Below are positions 54,690 through 64,000 of a DNA stretch of 64,000 nt, in pieces; the stretch's first letter is position 1, and every line of letters begins with the position of its first letter. Source of the DNA: Dryococelus australis (taxonomy: Eukaryota; Arthropoda; Insecta; Phasmatodea; Phasmatidae); NCBI GenBank assembly GCA_029891345.1, contig CM057005.1, positions 60,467,760 through 60,531,759 on the forward strand, read 5' to 3'. Both the position numbers and the translations under genes were made by a program. The notes under the pieces were generated by a model that was given only the letters and a program-made list of their open reading frames with translations, was not told the origin of the DNA and did not search any database.

Positions 54690-55118
54690 AAAAAGGTAGT
54701 GTGTACTGTGGAGAAGTATCCCGAAGTAGTAAGACAAGAACTTCTGATCTTGGTGAGCAGAACCCTTTTCCTAGTGGCCGAAAGCCGGAACAAACATTAT
54801 ATAACAAGCAAATTTATGACATTTCAATTAAGCGAGCTTGTTTTGCGCCGCAGTAATCCTACAAGTAGTGCTTGCAAAGGAGTAGCGAAAAATTCATTTT
54901 TAACTTCCGAAGGCCCGTTCAAAGTTATCGGAGTTGAACACAGCAACTGTTTCGAACTTGCTGATATGCAAGGCATCCCAGTAGGTAAATTCAATATTAT
55001 ACAGTTGACACCCTATCGCGTTTCAAAGGCAGAACCAAGTGTTAAAGCCAGTGACAACGATGGCATTGATAATGATCAGACTAGTAAAGAAAAAAATATA
55101 AGCTGGACTAAATTATAA
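54690..55118 (+). pseudogene. Second Gypsy relic: integrase C-terminal tail
   Basis: The frame at 54699-55118 contains LVLRRSNPTSSACKGVAK, then SEGPFKVIGVEHSNCFELAD and VGKFNIIQLTPYR. This is the typical tail of Gypsy polyproteins following the integrase core (L-V-L-R, E-G-P-F, G-K-F-N). It comes only about 50 bp after the gag-like remnants, so protease, RT, RNase H and the integrase core are all absent. The relic therefore has the same kind of deletion as the element at 42-51 kb, but a larger one. LTRs were not found. Confidence 0.7.
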
Positions 55119-57799
55119 TTATATAGTTCAAAGGATGTTAATGCATATAGTACAGTGGTAGATCCGACCAAGATTATAGTAGCAGAGCCTCGAGTATAGG
55201 GAAGCTGGTATATAGTGTCCATTGTTATTGTTTAATTTTATGTCCAGTGTCACTGTGTTAGTTTTATAATTTATTGAAGGATCTTATTAATTATAAGTAT
55301 TATTCACCGCCCCCGTAAGCTTGTTCGCACACCTTGACGTCAACGATCCTACTTAAGATACTAGCAAGAGTCCCAAACTGCCAGTCGCTTATAGTGAGGT
55401 TACTGTGGCCTAGTATGAAATGTGCCTATACACTGAGATATACTTCGATTGCCAGAGAAAAGAGAGGACATAAGATATACAACCGTCGCATCGTATATTT
55501 ACTACTGAAGAAAGAAAAATGTAGCTTTGTATGTTAATCAAGTTCAGCAATGATCAATTAAGACTCCTACCTTGAACTATAATCGAAATAAAAACTCCTT
55601 CATGAATTATATAATTTGGTTATGAATCTACTTACTAATCATATGCAGTTTCAGATCGTCGGAACGTATTTATACTTGTTAATCTGGCTTCCTTATAAAA
55701 TAAAGTTTGAAATAAGGAAGTAGTTTCTGTATGTTGAGAGAAAAGTTAACAACCAAATGTCAAGTTTTACTGAACGCTCCTAAGTATCACACACATCTGT
55801 CTTGTACTGTAGTAATCCTCTCATTATTCTATATCTTCTGTCTTAATTATTTAGTTAGTGTGTTTTGTTAGAATAAATGTTTTATATTTGTTGTGCTATT
55901 TTCAGCGTATTGTATGTTAATTGGTTGCATTGTGTATCAATTTATAATTCGCTTGTTATATTACCAAAGATTACAAGAAGTACAAACAATGCAACAAAAG
56001 AGTACCTAAATTTAATGGTTTGTAGATTACTAGAAGTACAATAACAAATTTGGAAATTTACGAAAATAATATATATGCACTCATTTCACCTCATCTTAAG
56101 GATGTTTGAGATCTTTTCAGAACTTTATTTGGAAAGTTAACTGGATTATTATGTTTCATCAGAATAAGCCAACAAATAATTTTTATAGCTCCTCCACAAA
56201 CACAAATATCGAGACTTACACGATATTAGCTGAAACATAGCAATCATAAGATGGCATTGATGCATTCCCTTACATCGTTTGATACTTAATATAGGAGCGT
56301 TAATTGGTAACAATTTACGGCCGAACGAGTGGTTTCGGGTCATGCGTAAGGAAGAAAGACTAATAAATTTAAAAAAGCAATTAAAATTTAATTTTTTGAG
56401 CAGCGACATCAGAATATGGTTTACATTCAAACTGTGATTCATATTTTTTATTACAGCGAACATGTGCTTAAGTCATTACATATTATCGATATAATATCAG
56501 CAACTCAACAAGGAAATGTGTTACAAAAACAATTTATTCTTCTGACATTCGCCCATGTATTGGCTTTGCGAAGCAGCACAAAAAATATATGAAGGAATCT
56601 TTTATGTGAAATCTTCGAAAGTTAGTGTCGTGTGTTTAGTAGCTGGTCTTTAGAACGTATGATTTTTACAGATGAAATATTAACAATAGTTTTGTTATAT
56701 GGTATGTTTAGAAACGAAATTTTTGGTAGATGAATTTTGGAGAAGAATACAAGCAAAAGGAATAGCTGTACATTTATTATTTTGTATCTTTGTTGGCATA
56801 TTTATTATTGTATTATAAACGTGCAGGTGCTCACCTACGCTTAAATGCATTGTACATAAAGGCAAACAGGCATTTGATACGAGTAATATTATCAAGGCTT
56901 TCTTGATTTAGTGCGTCCAAAGGACGAAATAGCGACAGTTCGGCGATGGAATTAAATCACTGTAGCACCAAAATATTACAAACGTATTATATTGCTTGGG
57001 AGAATTTCCTCCACAAGTGAATTCATGTTTTGTTAAACAAGCTGTTAGTTATCATCGTGGACTAAGCCATAAAACACGCAACCCAGTGCATGAAACAATG
57101 AATATTTCTTATGTACAAAATTTGAAATCTAATGGTTCATTTATCTCGGAATTGAAATTTTTGAAGCACTACACAAATATCATTCGTTTGATAGTCATCT
57201 GTTTCTAAAATAATTATTTCGAAATGCAGGATGTTCCGCGACTCAACCGACATACTTCGGCAGCGTATTATACACAACATTAGCAACAAAAATGTCCTAT
57301 ATACAAGTTGGCTATTCAATTACAAGTTTCGAAAATCATTAAATGAATCTAAGCCAATCTACTATGGCTGGCTGTAATACTGTCCAAGAAGGCTGGATGT
57401 AAGTATAACGGGATGAGGTATAACCAAATTTGCTGAAAGTAGGTATGTCAATGAAGTAAATAAAGAGAAAAAATATTTATCATCTCTTATTGTGAAAACT
57501 GAGATTAGTTCACTCATACTTACAGGATTGTAGCTTGTGTCAGTGTATTGGCCCTGGTGATTTGTGCATACTTTTTTAACCCGTGACGAAGCACAATTAT
57601 CATAATGCCTGTACTTTTCGAAAATATATAGATAATTTATTAAAGATGTCAGACACGAAGAAATTAATAATTTTATAATTGTACATTGTTCAACTCGTAG
57701 TAAAAAATATCGAGCTAGGAGTGAACCCAGGGCGAGGCAACACTCACCGAGTGACGCGCTTTCCAGCTGGGACCCGTTCGTGCACGTCATCCCCGGACA
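55119..57799. other. AT-rich intergenic, nothing recognised
   Basis: The open frames at 56149-56463 (minus) and 56996-57208 (plus) have no family signature. I noticed no inverted repeats or tRNA-like boxes. Confidence 0.4.
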
Positions 57800-58002
57800 T
57801 GGCACGAAATGAGACCCTTGGATGGAGCTGCGCTGAAATGCAAGGGCGGGGGAAACGGGAGTACCCCGAGAAAACCCGCCGGCAAGTGGCATCATCCAGC
57901 ACGATTGCCACATGCGAAGATCCGGGAGTGAACCCGCCGGAGATCGAACCCGGGTCGCCGTGGAGGAAGGCGAGCGCCCTAGCCACTACGCCACCGCTGC
58001 TC
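57800..58002 (-). mobile_element. tRNA-derived SINE-1 copy
   Basis: On the minus strand it starts GGAGCAGCGGTGGCGTAGTG with GCTAGGGCGCTCGCC. It has an intact B-box region (CGGGTTCGATCTCCG), then CATGTGGCAATCGTGCTGGA and CTCGGGGTACTCCCGTTTCC. The 3' third is diverged, and sequence out to about 57720 may belong to an older copy. Confidence 0.83.
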
Positions 58003-58369
58003 CTCACACGTAATAATAGTATGCGATAACATTTTCCTAGAATAAAAATATTTAACATTTTATGTATTTGAATAAGTTTGATGTCAAATATACATTTATT
58101 CTGTTTTGTGGTGCTATAATAACAAATACTATGTTGTGGAGGTGAAAACATTTACAACATAAACTGATACCGCGGGATACTGCTTGGCGTAGGGACCTGC
58201 GAAATTCGCGTTATATTTTGGCGTCTAGCTAAAATTCACAGTACTGTATACACCAGAGCCAGCATCGCTTCTCCTTTGGCTGGTGCTTAGATGTTAAGCC
58301 ACTTCCATGCTGAGTGAATTGCACGTGACTGGCGCACACAATTGACAAGGGGTCATTTATTTTACGCAG

Positions 58370-58455
58370 AAATCAGTCGGTGGGCATTCAAGACTGTGAA
58401 TGAAGCATTGTACAAGGTTGACAGCATCCCAGAGGCTGTACAGGCCTTGAAATAA
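58370..58455 (+). CDS. Possible 3'-terminal exon of a host gene, unrecognised
   Basis: A good splice acceptor (CATTTATTTTACGCAG, ending 58369) is followed by a 28-codon frame. It reads SRWAFKTVNEALYKVDSIPE and then AVQALK before TAA at 58453-58455. About 215 bases of non-coding sequence lead to AATAAATAAA at 58669-58678, with a T-rich region downstream, the usual layout of a last exon plus 3' UTR. The amphipathic composition looks like real protein, in contrast to the random AT-rich frames around it. I do not recognise the family. The upstream exons would lie beyond long introns, or this could be a retained fragment of a duplicated gene. Confidence 0.4.
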
Positions 58456-58690
58456 AAACTTTGCCTTGAAGAAGAATGTATGTTTAAGGGTTCTGGGTTG
58501 ATACTTGCTAGTGTAGACTGTCTCGAGTTCTTTATAACCAGATTATATTAGTTATATGAAGAGTGAGCATGTTGCTGGAAAGACAAAGTGTGCACAGTAT
58601 GGGAATGTGTTTATTCTGTTTATTTTTTATTTTTGTAGTCTGATATGCGTTAAAAATACACGTTTTCAATAAATAAACAAAAGTGTTTTT
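58456..58690 (+). other. Candidate 3' UTR with poly(A) signal
   Basis: This follows the possible terminal exon. The tandem signal AATAAATAAA is at 58669-58678, then CAAAAGTGTTTTTTATTTC provides a GT/T-rich downstream element. Support depends on the exon call. Confidence 0.35.
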
Positions 58691-59389
58691 TATTTCTCGC
58701 TAGTGTTGATGTACCTTGTCCTAGCACGCCTACTTTTCCTTATATATGGAATATGGTAGCCTTGGGTTTCAGGTCTGCCACCTTAAGCTGGTACTGTAAG
58801 TGGGCATGATAATAAAAACATATATGATGATTTGAAACTTAGTACTTCAAGATTTTTTTCGTAAACCATTCACTGGATATGCATAAACAACGATACTGCA
58901 GCATAGGTACATGCTGAAGCGTAAAAAAGCAGTGGACTAATAATGTAATACAGTCTAAGCAATTCAGATTTTGTAGCCTTTGAAGTATACTGTTTAAGTG
59001 TTATAAATTTGACCCTAAGCCATGGAGGGAGGGGAGGGCAATGACTTAGTCGAGCCTGGCCAGACCTTCTTCAGTGCATTATATGGTGAACAGAGGTCCT
59101 ACATAAATGTATCTACATGCCCGGTGCTGCTCTAATACACAACAGCTATTTTTCTAGTAAACACAAATGACGAGCTAAATGGAAGATCATGACAGTTAAA
59201 GGACAAGCTTGTATGTTATATCCGAAGATTGAATGAGTGATGTAATCCTATATGGTGGTTCGAAGGGACCGAGTAATCCGCAGGCTACTAAATAGAGCTG
59301 GAATGGTAGATAATGTATAAATATAATATGATGGGCTGTGATTAAATCAAGTAGAAAAGATACTGAATAAAAAAAAGGTAACTAAGAAA
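58691..59389. other. Intergenic, nothing recognised
   Basis: Mixed-composition sequence without readable coding blocks. Confidence 0.4.
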
Positions 59390-60860
59390 AAACGAAATTA
59401 AAGATAGTGAACATAGCATGACAGACCATGAGAGAATGCTTGTTTCATTGGCTCGCCTGGTAGCTTTGAAACATGAAATCATAGATGGCTGACATAAAAT
59501 GATAGAGCATAAGTATCTGGAAACATGGCGACGATGTTATGTAAGATGGCAGTAGTGATGGAAACTAAGATGGCTGACATGGAATAAGAAAGCATGGATA
59601 AGATACAAGATGGTGGATAGAGTACAGATGAGAAGTAATCACTTAGTTTGATGGAAAGGCAACCAAGAAACATGGAATTCAAGATAGTAATGTGTCAATA
59701 ATGCGATTTCTCCCTCGATTTTTGGGATTGTTTTCGATTTTGTGATTTTTCTAGACATTTTGAGTTACAGGTCATTTAGGATAGAGTCAAGGTCGACAGC
59801 CAACATGGTGGCTAAACCGGCAATTAATACACTAGCATCATCTAGGTGATGAAAATGAAAACGAATGAAAAATTAAAAAAATGAATATGGCGGGTGGAGT
59901 GCATTAGGCAGAATGAGCAAAGGAGAGGGGGATGGAGGCCTGTTGATTAATTAACCAATGAGAAACATTGGTGGCGGGCTGAGCGAATTTTAGTTATCAA
60001 CCAATAAAAACACTTTTAGGGGGTGAAGTGGGCACCAGTAATCAACCCATAAGAAACAATGGCAGAGGGGGCGAAGGGGAACCGACTAATTAACCCATGA
60101 GAGACTTTGGCGAGGGTCAGTCGTCTGCTGTATGTGTCTCTCTGAGGAAATGTCCGGAAATGTAAAATTCTAAATACATTTTTATAATAATACCTTTGTT
60201 TATAAATTTTTGGATGATTTTAATTTTGTTATTTTTGGAGAAATTTGTAATTTTTGGGTTCTAAGATGTATAAGGTCAATATGTCATGGTCAAAAGTCAT
60301 GTTCAAGGTCACTCTGATTCGATATGTTGGTTGGATGACTTCATATCGTGGTGGCTGGTCTGTTCCAGTCCCTTGTCGCTTCTAAGCCAGAACATTCAAA
60401 ATTTTAATTTTTTACAAATTTTTCCGCAATTGTTTAAAATACAATTATTCATTTTTTAAACGTTTTTTTAAGAAGTTTTTATATTTTTGATGAAATTTTG
60501 GATACAATTATGCTAATTTTTTGGGTTCAAAGTCATTCAAGGTCAACATTTTGGGTCAACGTCAAGGTCACCTTCATCCAAGGTGGCTGTCGGGTTACGT
60601 CAGTGTGATTTTTTACTTAGTTAAAAATATTTTTGGATTTAAAAAAATCACTTCAAAGTCATCAAAGGTCATGGGCACAGTGTCAAGGTCAAGTGTTAAG
60701 GTCAAGGTTACCTAGACCCAATATGGCGGTCATAGTCAATAATGTAATGTGCTCGTCGACTTTGATGAATTTACTGGATTTTTACAATTTTTCACCGAGT
60801 TCTGTCTTTAAGGTCATTAATGACAAGGTCACTGGCATCCAATCTCTTCATTAGTGATAC
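59390..60860 (+). repeat. Repeat zone rich in AAGATGGC and AAGGTCA motifs
   Basis: The first half (59390-59830) repeats AAGATGGC/ACATGGCG-like words roughly every 30-60 bases. Positions 59944-60115 hold about four degenerate copies of a roughly 50-bp unit with ATTAACC(A/C)ATGAGA and GGCGGG/GGCGAAG. From 60240 to 60850 AAGGTCA occurs about nine times on the plus strand, several as TCAAGGTCA and often in near-tandem pairs. Such AAGGTCA...AAGATGGC repeats are, from memory, dispersed in other insect genomes. The zone is best read as an old dispersed repeat. Open frames in it are incidental. Confidence 0.6.
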
Positions 60861-60869
60861 ATGTTTAGC

Positions 60870-61376
60870 TAAAACTTTTAATTTAACGTAAAAATGGAAC
60901 TACTTTCTCTACGTCGCTGCCAACTTTACTGGACACATGCCAGTCTAGTGTGTGCCCGTTGAAATACGTGCAGGTATATGTTGTTCACGCTAAAATGAGC
61001 ACTTTTGATAGACTTGCTTAAGATCTACTTGTATGCCCGTTGTGTATTCTTCCGGTTTATTTAAAATTGACACCGTCATGGGCCTTAGCACTTTATTCAT
61101 ACGTCGGTCGAGTGAAACTGTGAAATCATTAAAAAAGTAAATATTTTGCAAGAAGCGCTCATTTTTACGAAAAGCGAAAAAAATAATTTAAGTTATTACA
61201 GATGGTTGCCTAGCAATTTGAATTTGACGTTAATATATGGAACTACTTTCTCTCCAACGTTACATCTTGACTGGACGCATGTCATGTCGTGCACCCGTTA
61301 AAAAATATGCAGGTGGGAGCAGTGACTCTTCCATAAGGTTGATTTCAAAAGTGCTCACTTTATCGTGAACAGCCTT
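60870..61376 (-). mobile_element. MITE-A: truncated copy followed by a nearly full copy
   Basis: A partial reversed copy (about 60870-60975, with GGAACTACTTTCTCTACGTC and GTCGCTGCCAACTTTACTGG) is followed by a second reversed copy from about 60979 (GTTGTTCACGCTAAAATGAG) to 61376 (GTGCTCACTTTATCGTGAAC followed by AGCCTTT). The second copy contains the complete family interior, including CGTCGGTCGAGTGAAACTGT and AATTTGACGTTAATATATGG. Confidence 0.72.
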
Positions 61377-61654
61377 TCATTGCAATTACGTTTTTCAAAG
61401 TTTGACATCAAAAGCGGAAAGTTAAACGGGAACAGCCTGTTCAGCTGCACAGGCCAGAGAAATGGCGTGACTGGCCAGGAACATGGCGGGATGCCGTCCG
61501 CCAGTCAGCGGCTGCTGTTAACTTACTCACCAGCCAATAGGGAACGTTCCGAGGCACGCCGTAGCCAACCAGAGACAAAAAGCCCGTTCCCAGAGCCTTC
61601 CGCAGCCAGTCGGAGACTGGGCACTCCCACAGCGAAGGAACTGAAACACGTTTT
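61377..61654. other. GC-richer spacer, possibly part of a SINE-derived repeat
   Basis: This moderately GC-rich stretch between a MITE-A end and a SINE-1 copy has open frames on both strands but no protein motif. The GGGCACTCCCACAGCGAAGG segment near the SINE may be a diverged extension. Confidence 0.35.
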
Positions 61655-61868
61655 CGCGGAGCCGGTGAGGGTGAGGCGCGGTGAGTATGTGAGCAGCGCC
61701 GGAATGCAAGGGGCGGGGGAAACGGGATACCCGGAGAAAAGCCGTCGGCCAGTGGCATCGTCCGGCACGATTTCCACTCGCGAAAATCCGGGGGGCGACC
61801 CCGCCCGGAATCGAGCTCGGTTCGCCATTGTGGGAGGCGAGTAATCTAACCGCTACACCACAGCGGCA
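61655..61868 (-). mobile_element. tRNA-derived SINE-1 copy
   Basis: On the minus strand it starts GTGCCGCTGTGGTGTAGCGG with TTAGATTACTCGCC. It carries GGAAATCGTGCCGGACGATG and TTTTCTCCGGGTATCCCGTT, and reaches CATACTCACCGCGCCTCACC. The last part of the family 3' end is missing or diverged. Confidence 0.85.
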
Positions 61869-62020
61869 CTATCACAATTTTATTTTTTGGTGCTAATCTA
61901 CTCTGTAGTTCCACCATCGTTATAGCGATTGTGTCATAATACGTTTGTGGAGCGTCTGATAGTCATCAGAATGAGAGAAGGTCACCGATCTTATAGTACA
62001 TTTATTTATTTATTTATTAT

Positions 62021-62262
62021 TAGAGACCTGAAAATTTCGCGAGTACAATTACCTGCAGACTAGATTCTACAGCCTTTTGTACAAATTTGTCGATGTCAAA
62101 TGTGCATTGGTTATCTGCTGTCACAGTGGAAGGCGACGATTGGGCCATCGTTCTCCAGGAGATGTCAAACACAGTGTGGACCAATAGCTAATGTTATTTG
62201 AAACCACATGTTTTGAATTCTAACTTGTCCCGAAATGAATCCGCGAATTCTTCAGGTCTTTA
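62021..62262. mobile_element. hAT-like MITE-B, second copy
   Basis: It starts TAGAGACCTGAAAATTTCGC and ends, in reverse complement, TAAAGACCTGAAGAATTCGC. It is flanked by TTTATTAT (62013-62020) and TTTTTTAT (62263-62270), a 7-of-8 match. The interior shares GTTCTCCAGGAGATGTCAAA and CTAACTTGTCCCGAAATGAA with the copy at 20643-20916. Confidence 0.75.
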
Positions 62263-62339
62263 TTTTTTATGTGCACGCCAAAATCTCAGTGACTTTTCAT
62301 AGGACAGCACACGGTACGGAACTGAGAGGGTGTACATGC

Positions 62340-62480
62340 AGGAACTGGCCCAGAACTCGCCTGGAATGGGGCTCGGGGAAATTTTTTTGGGAGTAAACCA
62401 CCCTCTTGTGCAGCCGGCCGGTATCGAACCCACGACCTACCGAATGCGAGATGGACACGCTACCACTACCGCATGCCTTG
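62340..62480 (-). mobile_element. SINE-2-like fragment
   Basis: On the minus strand there is CTCGCATTCGGTAGGTCGTG, then the B box GGTTCGATACC, followed by GGTGGTTTACTCCCAAAAAA and CCCCGAGCCCCATTCCAGGC. The tRNA-like region resembles the SINE-2 copy at 36521-36751, but the body differs, so it may be a sister family with a related head. Confidence 0.6.
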
Positions 62481-62524
62481 CAGACAGATTACATAGCAGC
62501 TTTTCCGGAGTGAATATCCTTTTA

Positions 62525-62762
62525 TAGGCTATTCACGGTAAAGTGAGCATTTCTGTAAAGCCCCCTCATTTGGAAAAACAGTCAATAAATATATGTTATT
62601 TTAGCCTTAGACATTAACTTCTGGTTGCGGTGGAATATAAAGGCATTATTTATTACTTCTATGGCAATATTTATTTTAAAAAGGTGGTCAAAGGATACAA
62701 AAAGGTTAAAAGGAATAATTAACCTGGGCCTCAAAAGTGCCCAATTTACCGTGAACAGCCTA
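62525..62762. mobile_element. Short MITE with MITE-A-type ends
   Basis: The left end reads GGCTATTCACGGTAAAGTGA with GCATTTCTG. The right end in reverse complement reads GGCTGTTCACGGTAAATTGG with GCACTTTTG. TATA lies at both edges (62523-62526 and 62761-62764), so a TA-type target duplication is possible. The interior is only about 180 bp and unlike the long MITE-A interior. Confidence 0.68.
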
Positions 62763-63767
62763 TACTATCCCGATCGTCTGATAACCCTAACCCCTCATGA
62801 GACAGCACCTTGGTACGGTCTTTCAACCAGCTAACGCTCGTCCACGCATGGATAATGCGTGCGAGGGTACACAACAGTTACGTGAATCCCTGTCGAGCCG
62901 AACTGACGGGGTGCTACATCCTACTGACATGGAAGAAGCAGTTGGTGCTAGGCCTACTGTCAACTCATCATCATCATCAACAACAACAAACAAGTTCTGA
63001 ACATCGATCTACAGTCATTTAAAAGGTGTGGATTAAATGCGTTGTGTAATACAGGTTAATCTCTCAAATGTGGGTGGAGTTCGTTATACATCCATGCGTG
63101 TTTGATTTCCGTGTGATTTGGTAACCGTAATAAAGTCGCTTGTGTTTTAAACATATGCAATTTCATGTAATTTTCACCATTATTTGTAGTTTCTTAAACC
63201 GTTGTCCGTAAGTGTACTTACCAAATATAAAGACATATTTCCAAGTACAATCTTTTCAAATAGGCTAAATATGAATATGAATTTATTAAAAAAAAAAAAA
63301 ATTAATTTATGATAAATACTACTAACAGGAGAAAAAGCACAAACAGGTGGTGTTCGAATGTCGCGATACACGCCCAATTATGGCGTTATTACATTAATTA
63401 TCTTCAGTTTGTAGGCCTACGCTAATAACTGCACCTGAAAAAATAGTGCAAATTCTGCGTTACTTTACTTTTACGTGCCATATATATTTATTATTTATTA
63501 TTTACTCGTGACATAAAGAGGTCTGCCCTAACACGAGATAAAAATTTTATGTCATTATTTCAGTACAATTTGAAATCAATCACTCTTTGAATTTCATCTA
63601 CGCAATATAACGAGAACAAAATATACTTTTCTTTAACGTTCCTGTTCCAATGATACTGATTTTACGTTTGACGAAATTAACACATCGCTGTATTTAAATA
63701 CACTCAAAGAAAACTTTTGTCGGGTGAAATATTTTACTTGTGTGTGTTGCCTTGAAGATCCCCCGCC

Positions 63768-63769
<2 letters not shown>
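62763..63769. other. AT-rich intergenic, nothing recognised
   Basis: A short (CAT/CAA)n stretch is at about 62965-62992, so the overlapping open frames there are low-complexity. No other feature is supported. Confidence 0.4.

Positions 63770-63830
<61 letters not shown>
63770..63830 (+). repeat. Poly(A) run, 61 A
   Basis: A pure A homopolymer follows GATCCCCCGCCCT. Open frames of poly-Lys or poly-Phe across it are artefacts. It could be a retroposon tail or a length-uncertain assembly region. Confidence 0.95.
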
Positions 63831-63832
<2 letters not shown>

Positions 63833-63966
63833 ATCATACACATACAAATATTCAGTAAACACAAATTTAACAACAATGTGTTTAAATTAAAAGATTGGCA
63901 ACAACATGCGATTACCTCTTCTCTTATATCTAGTATTGCTCGCATTCTCTGTTAATTTTTTCGCCG

Positions 63967-64000
63967 TCCTCCCGTGGCGCAGTCGGTTAGTGTGCCGCCG
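63967..64000 (+). other. tRNA-like/SINE head cut by window end
   Basis: CCTCCCGTGGCGCAGTCGGT followed by TAGTGTGCCGCCG contains TGGCGCAGTCGG, a perfect A box. The B box would lie outside the window, so I cannot tell a true tRNA gene from another SINE. Confidence 0.55.

Noticed and set aside
53368..55118. Host coiled-coil gene
   Set aside because: The frame is broken several times and is followed by an unmistakable Gypsy integrase tail, so a gag relic is the simpler reading.
63739..63955. Poly-Lys/poly-Phe open frames at the window end
   Set aside because: They are produced by the 61-base poly(A) run.

Overview
This window looks like intergenic or deep-intronic sequence from a large, AT-rich insect genome. 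Nearly everything recognisable is a transposable element or its remains. There are no operons, ribosome binding sites or dense genes. Instead there are tRNA-derived SINEs, LINE remnants with AAATA-type tails, a PIF/Harbinger transposon, Ty3/Gypsy elements, Helitron-like ends, several families of inverted-repeat elements, microsatellites and homopolymer runs. The SINE family, whose copies conceptually translate to peptides such as GIVPDD..GRR.FSG, reminds me from memory of peptides predicted in stick-insect genomes. A phasmid or related polyneopteran is therefore my guess, not a demonstrated identification.

Layout. 1-10.2 kb: AT-rich sequence with two copies and fragments of one MITE family (here MITE-A), two SINEs and a CGGC-rich tandem/dispersed repeat zone. 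10.8-13.0 kb: a decayed non-LTR retrotransposon. 14.0-14.4 kb: a foldback element. 17.4-17.9 kb: a LINE 3' end. 18.05-18.57 kb: an element with about 52-bp terminal inverted repeats. 20.35-21.05 kb: a MITE-A copy interrupted by a hAT-like MITE. 24.77-29.10 kb: a full-length but dead Harbinger transposon with TTA target duplications; its two genes (MADF-domain protein on +, DDE transposase on -) are interlocked, each having an exon inside the other's intron. 29.1-31.1 kb: a SINE, then two abutting Helitron-like elements, the second carrying about 15 tandem 38-bp units that each contain a perfect pol III A box. 31.2-38.7 kb: a TAA-flanked MITE, an 0.8-kb palindrome, five SINEs of one family, one SINE of a second family, and another MITE-A copy.

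42.25-51.09 kb: a Ty3/Gypsy retrotransposon on the minus strand, with CTAT target duplications, unequal and mosaic LTRs, frameshifted gag/protease/RT-RNase H and a deleted integrase core. 53.4-55.1 kb: a second, even more deleted Gypsy relic on the plus strand. 58.37-58.69 kb: the only candidate host sequence, a possible 3'-terminal coding exon with a poly(A) signal. 59.4-60.9 kb: a repeat zone rich in AAGGTCA and AAGATGGC motifs. 60.9-64 kb: more MITE-A, SINE and hAT-like MITE copies, a 61-base poly(A) run and a tRNA-like head cut by the window end.

Every mobile-element gene I could read carries at least one disabling lesion, so nothing here appears autonomously active. The points most worth a second look are the A-box minisatellite and its resemblance to the local SINE head, the interlocked Harbinger genes, the mosaic Gypsy LTRs and the long natural hairpins.
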